Shown here: positions 52,519-62,000 of the stretch, in pieces | Layout of the letters: each line of letters starts with the position of its first letter | Numbering within the stretch: the stretch's first letter is position 1 | Assembly (NCBI GenBank): GCA_965226965.1 | Contig: OZ245715.1 | Span: forward strand, 2,046,001-2,110,000 | Length of the DNA: 64,000 nt | Source of the DNA: Endoryza foliicola | GTDB taxonomy: Bacteria > Bacteroidota > Bacteroidia > Chitinophagales > Chitinophagaceae | Direction: 5' to 3' | Position numbers and translations under genes: made by a program | Notes under the pieces: model-generated | The model's input: only the letters and a program-made list of their open reading frames with translations | The model's database searches: none | What the model was told of the DNA's origin: nothing

Positions 52519-52992
52519 ATGACCAAACTAATTTATGTAATGGCCATCGGCCTTCTATTTGTGCAATGCAGCAGTTCGAAGAAGTCTTCTTCTTCCTCTT
52601 CTTCTTCGCCCTCTTCCTCCTCAAAGTATCCCAATACAAACACCATGGCAAAGCTTGATGAAAGCACGTTTCAGCTAACGGAAGTGTCTACTGATGAAAG
52701 CTATGGATACACGGAGTCTAACCCCATACGAGTGGGCGGCCCTTTCAGTGACGCAGTAAAGAATGAGCAACGTTTTTTGAATGCATTGCTTGGCCCGGAT
52801 AATCAGGTAGTAAAGTACCGCCGAACCGGTAGCTGTTGTCCATTCAAAACTCCTAATGGAATCATGGACGGCGGCTTACTCGATCGCTATGAAATCACTT
52901 ACGAAGGGCTGGAAAAGCCAATTTACTTGTTCGTGAACATGTACGATTATGAATACTTAAAAGCACCCAAAGGGTTTACGTTTAAGAAATAA
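52519..52992 (+). CDS. Small lipoprotein with Ser-rich spacer and SCCPF motif
   Basis: The 157-residue product has lipobox L-L-F-V-Q-C (Cys17). An 18-residue nearly all-Ser spacer is encoded by a TCT/TTC microsatellite (52585-52623). The conserved body has NPIRVGGPFSDAVKNEQRFL, GSCCPFKTPNG and DRYEITYEG. Proteins of this type are frequent in Bacteroidota and are often mislabelled as a KDO-8-phosphate synthase; no such enzyme motif is present. The two adjacent Cys and the surface location are all that can be said. Function is unknown. Confidence 0.75.
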   Translation: MTKLIYVMAIGLLFVQCSSSKKSSSSSSSSPSSSSKYPNTNTMAKLDESTFQLTEVSTDESYGYTESNPIRVGGPFSDAVKNEQRFLNALLGPDNQVVKYRRTGSCCPFKTPNGIMDGGLLDRYEITYEGLEKPIYLFVNMYDYEYLKAPKGFTFKK

Positions 52993-53357
52993 TGAATGCT
53001 TTTATTAAAACCGGGTTATTTCCAACTAGTCATCAAGCATAGTTAGCTGCTTGTCTTGACTTTTCGATGTAAGACATTTTAAACTATAGATATTTTAAAG
53101 TCTAAAATGAATCTAAAGATTAACGTCTGTTAATTTCTGTATAAGTGAGATGGATTGTCATTTTAAGGATTGCTTTAGGGTCTCGTTCATATAAATATGT
53201 TATAGATACAAATACTTACGGTTTACCTCTATTTAAAAATTTATTTTCGAACATCTGTTAGAGATATTAATATTTGTCTTACATTCAACTATTCGTTGGC
53301 GAAAACCTTCGAATAAACCTTCATCCTAACGATTCTTGAGTAACTAAAACGATTGAT
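52993..53357. other. AT-rich intergenic region before the RHS locus
   Basis: These 365 bp hold no gene. AATATTTG at 53269-53276 fits 7 of 8 positions of the -7 consensus and could drive the RHS locus, with a leader of about 80 nt. No terminator hairpin was seen after the lipoprotein gene. Confidence 0.4.
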
Positions 53358-54815
53358 ATGAGATTGCGATTGCTTCTCTTTCTTGTTTTGCTTTGCACAT
53401 GTGAATTAACCTCATTCGCTCAAGAAGCAGTTTCTAAAATTGATAAGGCTTTAAACCTCCCCGAAAAATTTGTTAATAAGCTCCAGAAGAAATCTGCGCA
53501 TCTTGAATGGCAGGTTTTAAGAAAAACTGAAAAGTATCTAAAAAGGCTTGCTGTGAAAGAAAAGAAGATTTACGGCAAGTTGCTAAAAATCGATTCCGTA
53601 AAAGCCTCTGCTTTAATTGCAGAAAGTAAGGCTAAATACGATGCGGTACTAAACAGCTTGAAGAAATCGCCAGAGGTATCAGTAAAATCAAGTGGCGAAT
53701 ATCTCCCCTATATTGATTCACTAAACGGGATACTTACTTTTGTCGGTGCCCAACCCGGTGTATTGGGTTCCTCAGAAAGTATTCAAAAAAGCATAGGCGC
53801 ATCCCTTCAGCAATTTAAAAGTCTTCAATCTAGACTAACGCAATCGGATGGCATAAAACAGTTTATTCAGGAGCGGCGTGATTATTTAAAGTCAACCTTA
53901 GGAACTTACACTAATTTGCCAAAAGTAATAACAAGCGAGCTCGATAAGTTTAATGTACAGTATAGTTATTATTCTCTTCAGATTCGAGAATACAGGCAAT
54001 TGCTCAATGATCCTGATAAACTTACTATACGAACTCTTGCACTTCTAAATAAGGTTCCTGCATTTACCGCTTTTCTTCAAAAAAATTCTCAGTTAGCAGG
54101 GCTCTTTTCAATACCTACGTCGTATAACACAACACAAGGAATCAACGGCTTGCAAACCATAGACCAAGTGCGTCTATTGGTCATAAATCAGGTAGGTTCA
54201 GGGGCTAATGCAATGGCTGCTGTGCAGCAAAATATGCAAGTTGCTCAAACAAAACTGGGACAGTTAAAAGATAAGATTAATCAATTAGGTGGTGGATCTG
54301 GCGATATTGAAATACCCCAGAAAAAAGTTAATCATGAAAAGGTGAAGACATTTTGGAAGCGGTTGGAATATGGAAGTAACCTTCAATCCAGTCGTTCTAA
54401 CTATTATTTTCCAATTTCTACTGATATCGGTTTGTCAGTAGGCTATAAGTTTTCTGCTAAAACAATCTTAGGTGTCGGAATGAGCTATCGTGTTGGATGG
54501 GGTAAAGATATACGTCATATAGAGATTACACATGAGGGTGTAGGGTTTCGGTCATTTTTCGACACAAAAGTCAAGGGTAGTTTTTTTGCTTCTGCTGGAT
54601 TTGAGTACAATTACCAGCAGCCTATCAAACTGCTCACACAATTGCAAAATTTGAATAATTGGCAACAAAGTGGTTTGGCAGGTGTCACAAAGATTGTTTC
54701 AATCAAGAGTAAAGTTTTTAAAAAAACGAAACTGCAATTGCTTTGGGATTTTTTAAGTTACTCACAGAGACCTGTTGCGCAACCGTTTAAGTTTCGTGTA
54801 GGTTATACATTCTAA
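53358..54815 (+). CDS. Exported coiled-coil protein with C-terminal beta-barrel-like region, RHS locus
   Basis: The 485-residue protein has a signal peptide (RLRLLLFLVLLCTCELTSFA). A long Lys-rich helical/coiled-coil region (residues ~25-300) has many K-S-x-x-L-E-like heptads. After a Gly-rich hinge (QLGGGSGDIEIP), the C-terminal ~160 residues are beta strands with aromatic ends (GLSVGYKFSAKTILGVGMSYRVGWG), closing in FRVGYTF. That final Phe is typical of outer-membrane beta-barrel proteins. It is the first gene of a tight four-gene unit with RHS proteins. A role as an outer-membrane partner in export or display of the RHS protein is inference. Confidence 0.65.
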   Translation: MRLRLLLFLVLLCTCELTSFAQEAVSKIDKALNLPEKFVNKLQKKSAHLEWQVLRKTEKYLKRLAVKEKKIYGKLLKIDSVKASALIAESKAKYDAVLNSLKKSPEVSVKSSGEYLPYIDSLNGILTFVGAQPGVLGSSESIQKSIGASLQQFKSLQSRLTQSDGIKQFIQERRDYLKSTLGTYTNLPKVITSELDKFNVQYSYYSLQIREYRQLLNDPDKLTIRTLALLNKVPAFTAFLQKNSQLAGLFSIPTSYNTTQGINGLQTIDQVRLLVINQVGSGANAMAAVQQNMQVAQTKLGQLKDKINQLGGGSGDIEIPQKKVNHEKVKTFWKRLEYGSNLQSSRSNYYFPISTDIGLSVGYKFSAKTILGVGMSYRVGWGKDIRHIEITHEGVGFRSFFDTKVKGSFFASAGFEYNYQQPIKLLTQLQNLNNWQQSGLAGVTKIVSIKSKVFKKTKLQLLWDFLSYSQRPVAQPFKFRVGYTF

Positions 54816-54851
54816 TTCGGATACATTTCATCGAAAAGAAAAAAGATTAAA

Positions 54852-57800
54852 ATGCGAAGGATTTTCAATGCTGCTGGTTTATTAGTCATCCTTTTATGGA
54901 ATACATCAGTTATGGCACAAAGTGAAGCCGATCGGTATATCCCCAAGGTTTTACCACCATCTCCCAATGCGGCTTCTTTGATGAAATTCGGGGACATTCC
55001 TGTTAGTTATTATACCGGAAGCGCAGGTATATCTGTACCCATTTACACAGTGCAAAATGGCGATATAGCAGTGCCTATTACACTTTCTTATAATACAACG
55101 GGAATACGCCTAAGTGAAGAGGCTAGTTGGGTTGGGCTTGGTTGGGCTCTGAGTGCGGGAGGCATGATTTCACGTACCATAATGGATAAAGATGATTGGA
55201 ATGCAGGCTATTTTACAACCAATGTGCCAGAGATAAATTCAACGCCAACAACACACCCTGTTCCTTCTATTACATCTATTCAATTGAATCCATATATGTA
55301 TGATTTTTGGTGTGACTATTTGGTTTATACGACTGGTGGAAACCTGAATTTCAGTCAACCTTTGATCAATCAGAATGCATATGATATGGAAGCTGATATT
55401 TATAATTATAATTTCCCCGGTTTTAGCGGAAAATTTATCATAGGAAGAGATGGCGTTCCAGTTATTCAAAATCAAGACAATATAAAAATCCAGTATACAA
55501 CCAATGCTGCCTCTTTTACAATTACAGATGATAAAGGGGTTAAATATATTTTCTCTGCAAAGGAATATGCACAACGAGATGGAGCGAGTCCAGTAAGTTC
55601 ATGGTATTTGAGTCAGATTATTTCGGCTACAGGTCGTACGATTGTATTTAATTATAATTCGCAAGGGCCGAGTACAGTTGGAGCTGGTTCTTTTTCCGAT
55701 ATCTCTCGAGAAGGTTGTTCGGTGAATACTGGTGTAACAAGTACGGCAACGGCTGCCACTTACTATCAGAATTTATATGTTGAAAGTATTGAATTTACCA
55801 ATGGAAAAGTGCAATTCTATTTTGATAATACTCGAGTAGATCAAACCAATGCAAAGAAACTGAATAAGGTAAGTGTTTTTCGAAAGTCGAGTTCTTCCGA
55901 CTCCACTGAAATCTTTTCATACAATTTTTACTACTCTTATTTTAATAATAATTATGTAGGTGTTCCGGCTACTGAGTTTAAACGATTGAAACTTGATAGT
56001 GTGAAACAGTCTTCTGGGACAACTTTCTTACCTCCTTATAAGTTTATTTATTACGATGATACATATGAAGCCACGTCATTGACTGGAAAGACTTCGAAAA
56101 GTATTGATCATTGGGGATATTACAATGCTGTAGCGAATTCATTCCTGTATCCGAAATTCTATGGTTATTTTAATCCTCCTGCTGGTACAGCTCCTGGACA
56201 ACCGCCCCCTAGTTGGTGGGATTTGACAGACGGTGCCGATAGGAATCCAAAGCCTGTAAAACCACAGCTTTTTTCTTTGAATACGGTTGTATATCCAACA
56301 GGCGGTAAGTCTGTATTTGAGCTGGAAGGCAATGATTATGATGAATTAAAGTCTTTCTTACTAGGGCAAACCGACTATGAGGAAATCAATTACTTCGATA
56401 CTTCTGTGACTTATACCATTTCAACAAGGGGAACAGTTAACAATACGGTTGATTTAACGAATAAGTATGGTCCTAAAGTTTGGGTAAATATGGCATTCCG
56501 TTCTAGCAACAGTACAATAGCAAATACTTTGCACAACACGAGTAGCCAGATTTACGTAAACGTATTTAATAACACAGTAGATATCAATAGCAATAGTTTA
56601 ACCCTTTCGGGGCCGACATGGACTACAGGTGAAGTGCCTTACTCTGTATCGGCAGGTACAACCTACAATTTAAGTACTTTTATTAGCCCCTCTATCTCCA
56701 CAACGGACTTTCAGGATATCACTGTGACGATTCGATGGAAACAACTTCGAAGGGCAACTTATGGAGTGATTCTTGGGGGTGGCCTCAGAGTAAAATCAAT
56801 AACAGAATATAATGAGTCGGGTACGGCAATAAAAAAGAGAAAGTACGAGTATCATTATTTCGAAGATAGAGATGGCAATGGTATTAGTGAAGAATACAGC
56901 TATGGGAAGCTTATTTCGAGGCCGTCTTATACGCGATTTGAATTGCTACGAGGGACTAATGGACAGGGCTGGGCAACAGGTTGCGTGAGTCTTACTAGAT
57001 ATGGTTCAAGTGTAATCAGCACGACAGGGAGTATTTCTGGTAATGCAATTGCTTACGATCAAGTTACAGAATATGTGGTTGATCCAACCAACGAATCGAA
57101 TACACTAGGGAAAACCGTTTATCAGTATCACAATGTACCTGATACGATTGTAAATTATAATCGATTGAGACTACCCGGCATTGGTAATATTGGCTCTAGT
57201 AAGAATGGACAACTCAAAGCGAAAATCGACTATCGACTTTCAGGAGGCAGTTACATTAAAGTTGCGGAGCAATTCAACTACTACACAGCTTACAACAGAA
57301 AGTTAGTGTATAATATGAAACTTGACAACGTGAATCCTCCAGGTTTAAAGGATTTCTCTAGCTGTGTAGGTGGTGTAGGAAATCCTGGAGTTGAAATTGA
57401 ATATTTCGGTTTTATATATCCATCAGTACAATCCGAGAAAGTGCTTCTAGACTCGAGCCAGCAGATTAGTTATGAAAGCTCGGGTGTCACCAACTCTATT
57501 TCTACTATCACTAAGAATACCTATACGCCTATTGCGACCTATAAACAACTGAGTAAAACGGAAACCTATAATAGCAAAAACGAGTTGATTCGAACAGAGA
57601 TTACCTATCCGTATGATTATTCAGGAGTGATCTATGATACGATGATGGCTAGAAACATGGGATCAACTGTTATTGGGCAGAAGGTATACAATAACAATGT
57701 ATTAATGTCACAAGTGAAGACTCAATTTAAATTGTGGCAAGGAAACACACTAGTATTGCCTGATACCATTTCAACAGCTACACTAAGTAATGGGCTTGAA

Positions 57801-58451
57801 TCGGTTGTGAAATTTGATGGATACGATAATCTTGGCAACCCTATCCAATTTACTCCAAGGGCTGGGACTGCTGTTAGCTATCTATGGGACTACAACAATG
57901 TTTATCCTATTGCAAAGATTAACAATGCATCTCTTTCGCAAGTTGCGTATACAAGTTTTGAAACAAGTAATACGGGTAATTGGGTTGTCGCAGACACCAT
58001 ACGAAGTAAAGAAGGCCTCACGGGAGATCAGTCTTTTGTATTAAAAGCAACAAACAGTATTGTTTACACGAATAGCACTTCGAATTTGGACCTATTTGTA
58101 ACGTACTGGTCTAAAAATGGGCAAGCCTCCTTAAGTGGTGCAACGAGTCTTGCGATAAAGACTGGTGTTACCAAGAATGGATGGACCTATTACGAGCACA
58201 AGATAAGAACAACGGGCGGCAACATAACTCTTAGTTCAACGAGTGCAAATGTAATAGACGAGCTAAGACTGTATCCTACTTCGGCGCAGATGGAGACGCT
58301 AACTTACCTACCCCTAGTGGGCACAACCAGTCAATGCTCAGTTAACAATATCGTCACTTACTATAATTATGATGAGTTTAGTAGACTTCGGCTGATCAGA
58401 GATATTGAAGGAAATATTATCAAAACGTTCGAATACAACTATAAAAAGTAA
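54852..58451 (+). CDS. Large exported RHS-repeat-type protein, first half
   Basis: The 1199-residue protein has a signal peptide (RRIFNAAGLLVILLWNTSVMA). An N-terminal module follows (VSYYTGSAGISVPIYTV, ITLSYNTTGIRLSEEASWVGLGWALSAGG) that is typical of Bacteroidota RHS/SpvB-like shells. Many Y-D/Y-N beta units fill the body (IVFNYNSQG, YEYHYFED). It ends in YYNYDEFSRLRLIRDIEGN, an RHS repeat, but has no core-associated domain or toxin tip. It is followed by a small module gene and the second RHS protein, spaced 22 and 9 bp. The two large proteins may assemble together or be split parts of one system. Confidence 0.8.
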   Translation: MRRIFNAAGLLVILLWNTSVMAQSEADRYIPKVLPPSPNAASLMKFGDIPVSYYTGSAGISVPIYTVQNGDIAVPITLSYNTTGIRLSEEASWVGLGWALSAGGMISRTIMDKDDWNAGYFTTNVPEINSTPTTHPVPSITSIQLNPYMYDFWCDYLVYTTGGNLNFSQPLINQNAYDMEADIYNYNFPGFSGKFIIGRDGVPVIQNQDNIKIQYTTNAASFTITDDKGVKYIFSAKEYAQRDGASPVSSWYLSQIISATGRTIVFNYNSQGPSTVGAGSFSDISREGCSVNTGVTSTATAATYYQNLYVESIEFTNGKVQFYFDNTRVDQTNAKKLNKVSVFRKSSSSDSTEIFSYNFYYSYFNNNYVGVPATEFKRLKLDSVKQSSGTTFLPPYKFIYYDDTYEATSLTGKTSKSIDHWGYYNAVANSFLYPKFYGYFNPPAGTAPGQPPPSWWDLTDGADRNPKPVKPQLFSLNTVVYPTGGKSVFELEGNDYDELKSFLLGQTDYEEINYFDTSVTYTISTRGTVNNTVDLTNKYGPKVWVNMAFRSSNSTIANTLHNTSSQIYVNVFNNTVDINSNSLTLSGPTWTTGEVPYSVSAGTTYNLSTFISPSISTTDFQDITVTIRWKQLRRATYGVILGGGLRVKSITEYNESGTAIKKRKYEYHYFEDRDGNGISEEYSYGKLISRPSYTRFELLRGTNGQGWATGCVSLTRYGSSVISTTGSISGNAIAYDQVTEYVVDPTNESNTLGKTVYQYHNVPDTIVNYNRLRLPGIGNIGSSKNGQLKAKIDYRLSGGSYIKVAEQFNYYTAYNRKLVYNMKLDNVNPPGLKDFSSCVGGVGNPGVEIEYFGFIYPSVQSEKVLLDSSQQISYESSGVTNSISTITKNTYTPIATYKQLSKTETYNSKNELIRTEITYPYDYSGVIYDTMMARNMGSTVIGQKVYNNNVLMSQVKTQFKLWQGNTLVLPDTISTATLSNGLESVVKFDGYDNLGNPIQFTPRAGTAVSYLWDYNNVYPIAKINNASLSQVAYTSFETSNTGNWVVADTIRSKEGLTGDQSFVLKATNSIVYTNSTSNLDLFVTYWSKNGQASLSGATSLAIKTGVTKNGWTYYEHKIRTTGGNITLSSTSANVIDELRLYPTSAQMETLTYLPLVGTTSQCSVNNIVTYYNYDEFSRLRLIRDIEGNIIKTFEYNYKK

Positions 58452-58473
58452 GTAATCATTTGAATTTTCAACT

Positions 58474-59085
58474 ATGAAATTAAAAATATTTTGCTGTCTT
58501 TTGACAATTTCTATTTTCTTCTGCAGAAATACGTTCGCGCAAGTTTCAATCAGTGGTGCTACCTGTGTTGTGTCAGGAGGTGAAATAGGCTATCTGTACA
58601 ATGCTACCGGTAACTTATCTGAGCAGGATGTTTTCAGTTGGAAGGTTACGGGTGGAACGTTGGTCTCCGAAAATTTGTCTAGTAATGTTTTGGGGTCTAC
58701 CACAGGTTCGTCGATCAGAATAATTTGGAACAAAGGGGTTTCAAGCGGAACAATTAAACTTTCCAATACACGACTTGGTGACTATGAATTATCTGTCAAG
58801 ATTGTTGACTTTACAAATTCGATTTCCATTCCTAATGGGATTGTAAGTGCAGGAGCGACAATAACAATTACGGGAAGTGGACCTTCCAGTACCATCTGCT
58901 CTCCCCTCTATAATTTTTGGTGGGAAGTGGCAGACACAATCAATGGTCCATTTGACAATATCGATGGTGCTACTGATAAAAATTTAGTGGTTGTTGCCAA
59001 TCAAAGCAAGAAGTTCTACCGTAGAATATTGTCTGTGAACGGTAATGTGCTTTATTCAAACATTATTTCTATTGACCCTCAATAG
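58474..59085 (+). CDS. Free-standing copy of the RHS N-terminal module
   Basis: The 203-residue protein has a signal peptide (KLKIFCCLLTISIFFCRNTFA) and two Ig/PKD-like beta segments. It closely parallels the start of the next gene in order and motifs: CVVSGGEIGY versus CVVNGGTIGY, SIRIIWNKG versus SIRVVWNAN, YNFWWEVADTINGPF versus YSFWWETSASATGPF, and FYRRILSVNG versus YYRRVLSFNG. It is therefore a duplicate of that N-terminal module without the RHS body. It could act as a decoy, chaperone or binding partner. Function is unknown. Confidence 0.72.
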   Translation: MKLKIFCCLLTISIFFCRNTFAQVSISGATCVVSGGEIGYLYNATGNLSEQDVFSWKVTGGTLVSENLSSNVLGSTTGSSIRIIWNKGVSSGTIKLSNTRLGDYELSVKIVDFTNSISIPNGIVSAGATITITGSGPSSTICSPLYNFWWEVADTINGPFDNIDGATDKNLVVVANQSKKFYRRILSVNGNVLYSNIISIDPQ

Positions 59086-59094
59086 CATCCTTTT

Positions 59095-62000
59095 ATGCAG
59101 ATCAAGCCTACGTCTTTTAAAAGCCTAATATTGGTGTCTTTTTTGCTCCTTTCTGTGTTTTTTGCGAGCGCTCAATTGTCGATGTCCGGATCAAATTGTG
59201 TAGTGAACGGTGGAACAATTGGGTACCAGTATACCATATCTGGTTCTTATCAAGGAAGTTATACCATCAGTTGGACAGTTACAGGTGGTGTAATTGCGGG
59301 TACAAGTAATACTTCTAAAAGTGGTACAATAGCTTCAATTGGACCTTCCATTCGAGTTGTGTGGAATGCTAATCCTGCTAGTGCTTCCGTACAAGTTACG
59401 GTACAAGTATTGGGATCGAATACAAAGACAGTAACTGTAGTTACCATTCCTAATACTGTAAGTCCTTCAAGTCAGGTTGTTGCGTACAATAGCAGCGCAA
59501 CAGTCACTGGTGGCGCTCCCGGTGCGGGCTGTGCTCCATCTTATTCGTTTTGGTGGGAAACATCTGCAAGTGCTACAGGCCCGTTTACTACTGTAAGTGG
59601 AGCAACTGGTCAAAATCTTACCGTCAATCCGTTTATTCAAACAGCCTATTACAGACGAGTTTTATCGTTTAATGGAGACAATGTATACAGTCCAGTAGCA
59701 TTGATCAGTATAGCGCCACTGAGTTCGGGATCAATTAGTGCTGGTGTTACGAATTTGACTTATAATACCCAACCAACTATTTCTCAGACTCCTGCATCAG
59801 GTGGATATTGTGCCAGTCTAGCGTACGAATGGCAGCAATCCGTTGAGGGCGGGTCTTGGCAAGTGGTTGGTACGGGACCGACCTACCCAAGCACTGCACC
59901 TGCCATAGTGGGAGCCACGAAAGTTAGAAGAAAAGTAGTCTGTGGCAGTGAGGTGTTGTATTCAAATGAATTGAATTTTACAGTCACCTATTCGTCATCT
60001 AGTTTTGAAAACCTAAATTACGTTCGAGTGAATGATGTTTGGGTTTATGGTGTCAAGTCGTGGATTCAGGCTGATCAGCTTTCTGTCGGTCAAAAGCAAC
60101 AAACAACCCAGTATTTTGATGGACTCGGTAGGCCGATTGAGGCTGTAAACAAACAGGTTACTCCATTGATGAAAGACATGGTAGTTCCGGTTGTTTATGA
60201 TAATTTTAGTCGAGAAGTAAATAAGTATTTGCCTTATATCTCTTCTAGTAGTGATGGAAAATTTAAGGCATCTCCATTGACAGAACAAAACAGTTTTAAT
60301 TCAGCTCAGTTTCCAGGAGAATCCTACTATTATGCTCAAGTTGGTTTTGAAGCATCACCTTTAGGGCGCACCCTAAATAGTTATGCGCCGGGAATAAACT
60401 GGGTAGGTGCTTCCAGAGGAATGTCCAATCAATATTTGGTGAATACTTTAAGTGACAGCGTCAGAATTTGGACCATTGCACCTTCAATTGGGAGTATTCC
60501 AACTAGCTCTGCTATTTATGAAGCGGGTCAATTGATCAAAGCTGTATCTATAGATGAGAATGGAAAACAGGTGGTAGATTTCAAAGATAAAAATGGTAAA
60601 ATTATTTTGAAGAAGGTTCAGTCGTCTAATAGTCCAAGTACTGCCTATCAAGGTTGGCTTTGTACATATTATGTTTATGATGATTTGGGGCAATTGAGAT
60701 TCGTGATTCAGCCAAGAGCCGTTGAACTGATAAATGCGACATGGGTGATAACAACGGGAATTGCAGATGAACTGTGTTTTAGATATGAATATGATTACAG
60801 GTTAAGAATGATTGTCAAAAAACTCCCTGGGGAAGGTGAAATTTGGATTGTGTATGATAAATGGGATAAACCGATATTAACCCAAGACGCAAAAATGAGA
60901 ATCCAAAACAAGTGGATTTTTACCAAGTTTGATCAACTTAACCGTCCGATCATGAGTGGCTTTTATACGAATTCCACATATACAAATCAATCATCAATGC
61001 AAGGATTCTTGAACAGTCAAAACCTAGCAGCTTATGAATCGGCTCAAACGACAAGTTTGCCTTTGTATACACTGAACCAGAGCTTTCCAGTAGTTGCCTA
61101 TACTGATGTTCAATCTGTAACTTACTACGACGACTATGCTTGGGCTTCTTGGTATGGATTTACAGGAGTGAAAGACAATAGTTATGATTCTTATTTTTAC
61201 ACGGCAAGTAATACGGCTGCTCCTTATGCCCAACCCTTGACCCAATCAAACATGAATCAGGGAGCGGTTACTGGTTTATGGGATAGAACCGGAAGTGGAA
61301 TAGTTACGGCTACTTACTATGAGCAAAATGGACGAGTTCTTCAAACGCGCCAATACAACTATAAAGGGGGAACAGACTATGCAACCATGCAATATGATGC
61401 AAAAGGGGCTGTATTGGCAACCTATATTCGGCATCAAAATCCTGCATCTACTCAAAGTCCCGAGGTAAAGGTTCTCACTAAAATGGAGTATGATCATGCC
61501 GGAAGACTGATCAAAGTTTGGAAACAATTGAATAATTCTGGAATTGATAAACTTATTGCTGAGAATGTATACAATGAATTGGGGCAGTTAAAGGATAAAA
61601 AGTTGGGAACCAAACCAGTTGCTGGTGGTCCATTAGAAACATTAAATTACAGCTATAATATAAGAGGTTGGATGACAACTATTAACAAAGACTATTTGGC
61701 TGGCACCAACACTAGCAGTTATTTTGGAATGGAACTTGCTTATGATAAAACTAGTTCTGTCTTAAGCGGAGCAGCATATACAGCGGCACAGTACAATGGA
61801 AACATCACCGGTACAATTTGGAAAACGAAGGGGGATGGAGTTAATAGAAAGTATGATTTTACCTATGATAATGTAAATAGGCTTACAGGTGCTAATTTTA
61901 CGCAGAACAATGGAGGAGGTTGGAATAATTCCTTTATTGATTTTTCGGTAAGTAACCTTACTTACGATGCCAATGGTAATATAATGTCTATGAGCCAGAA

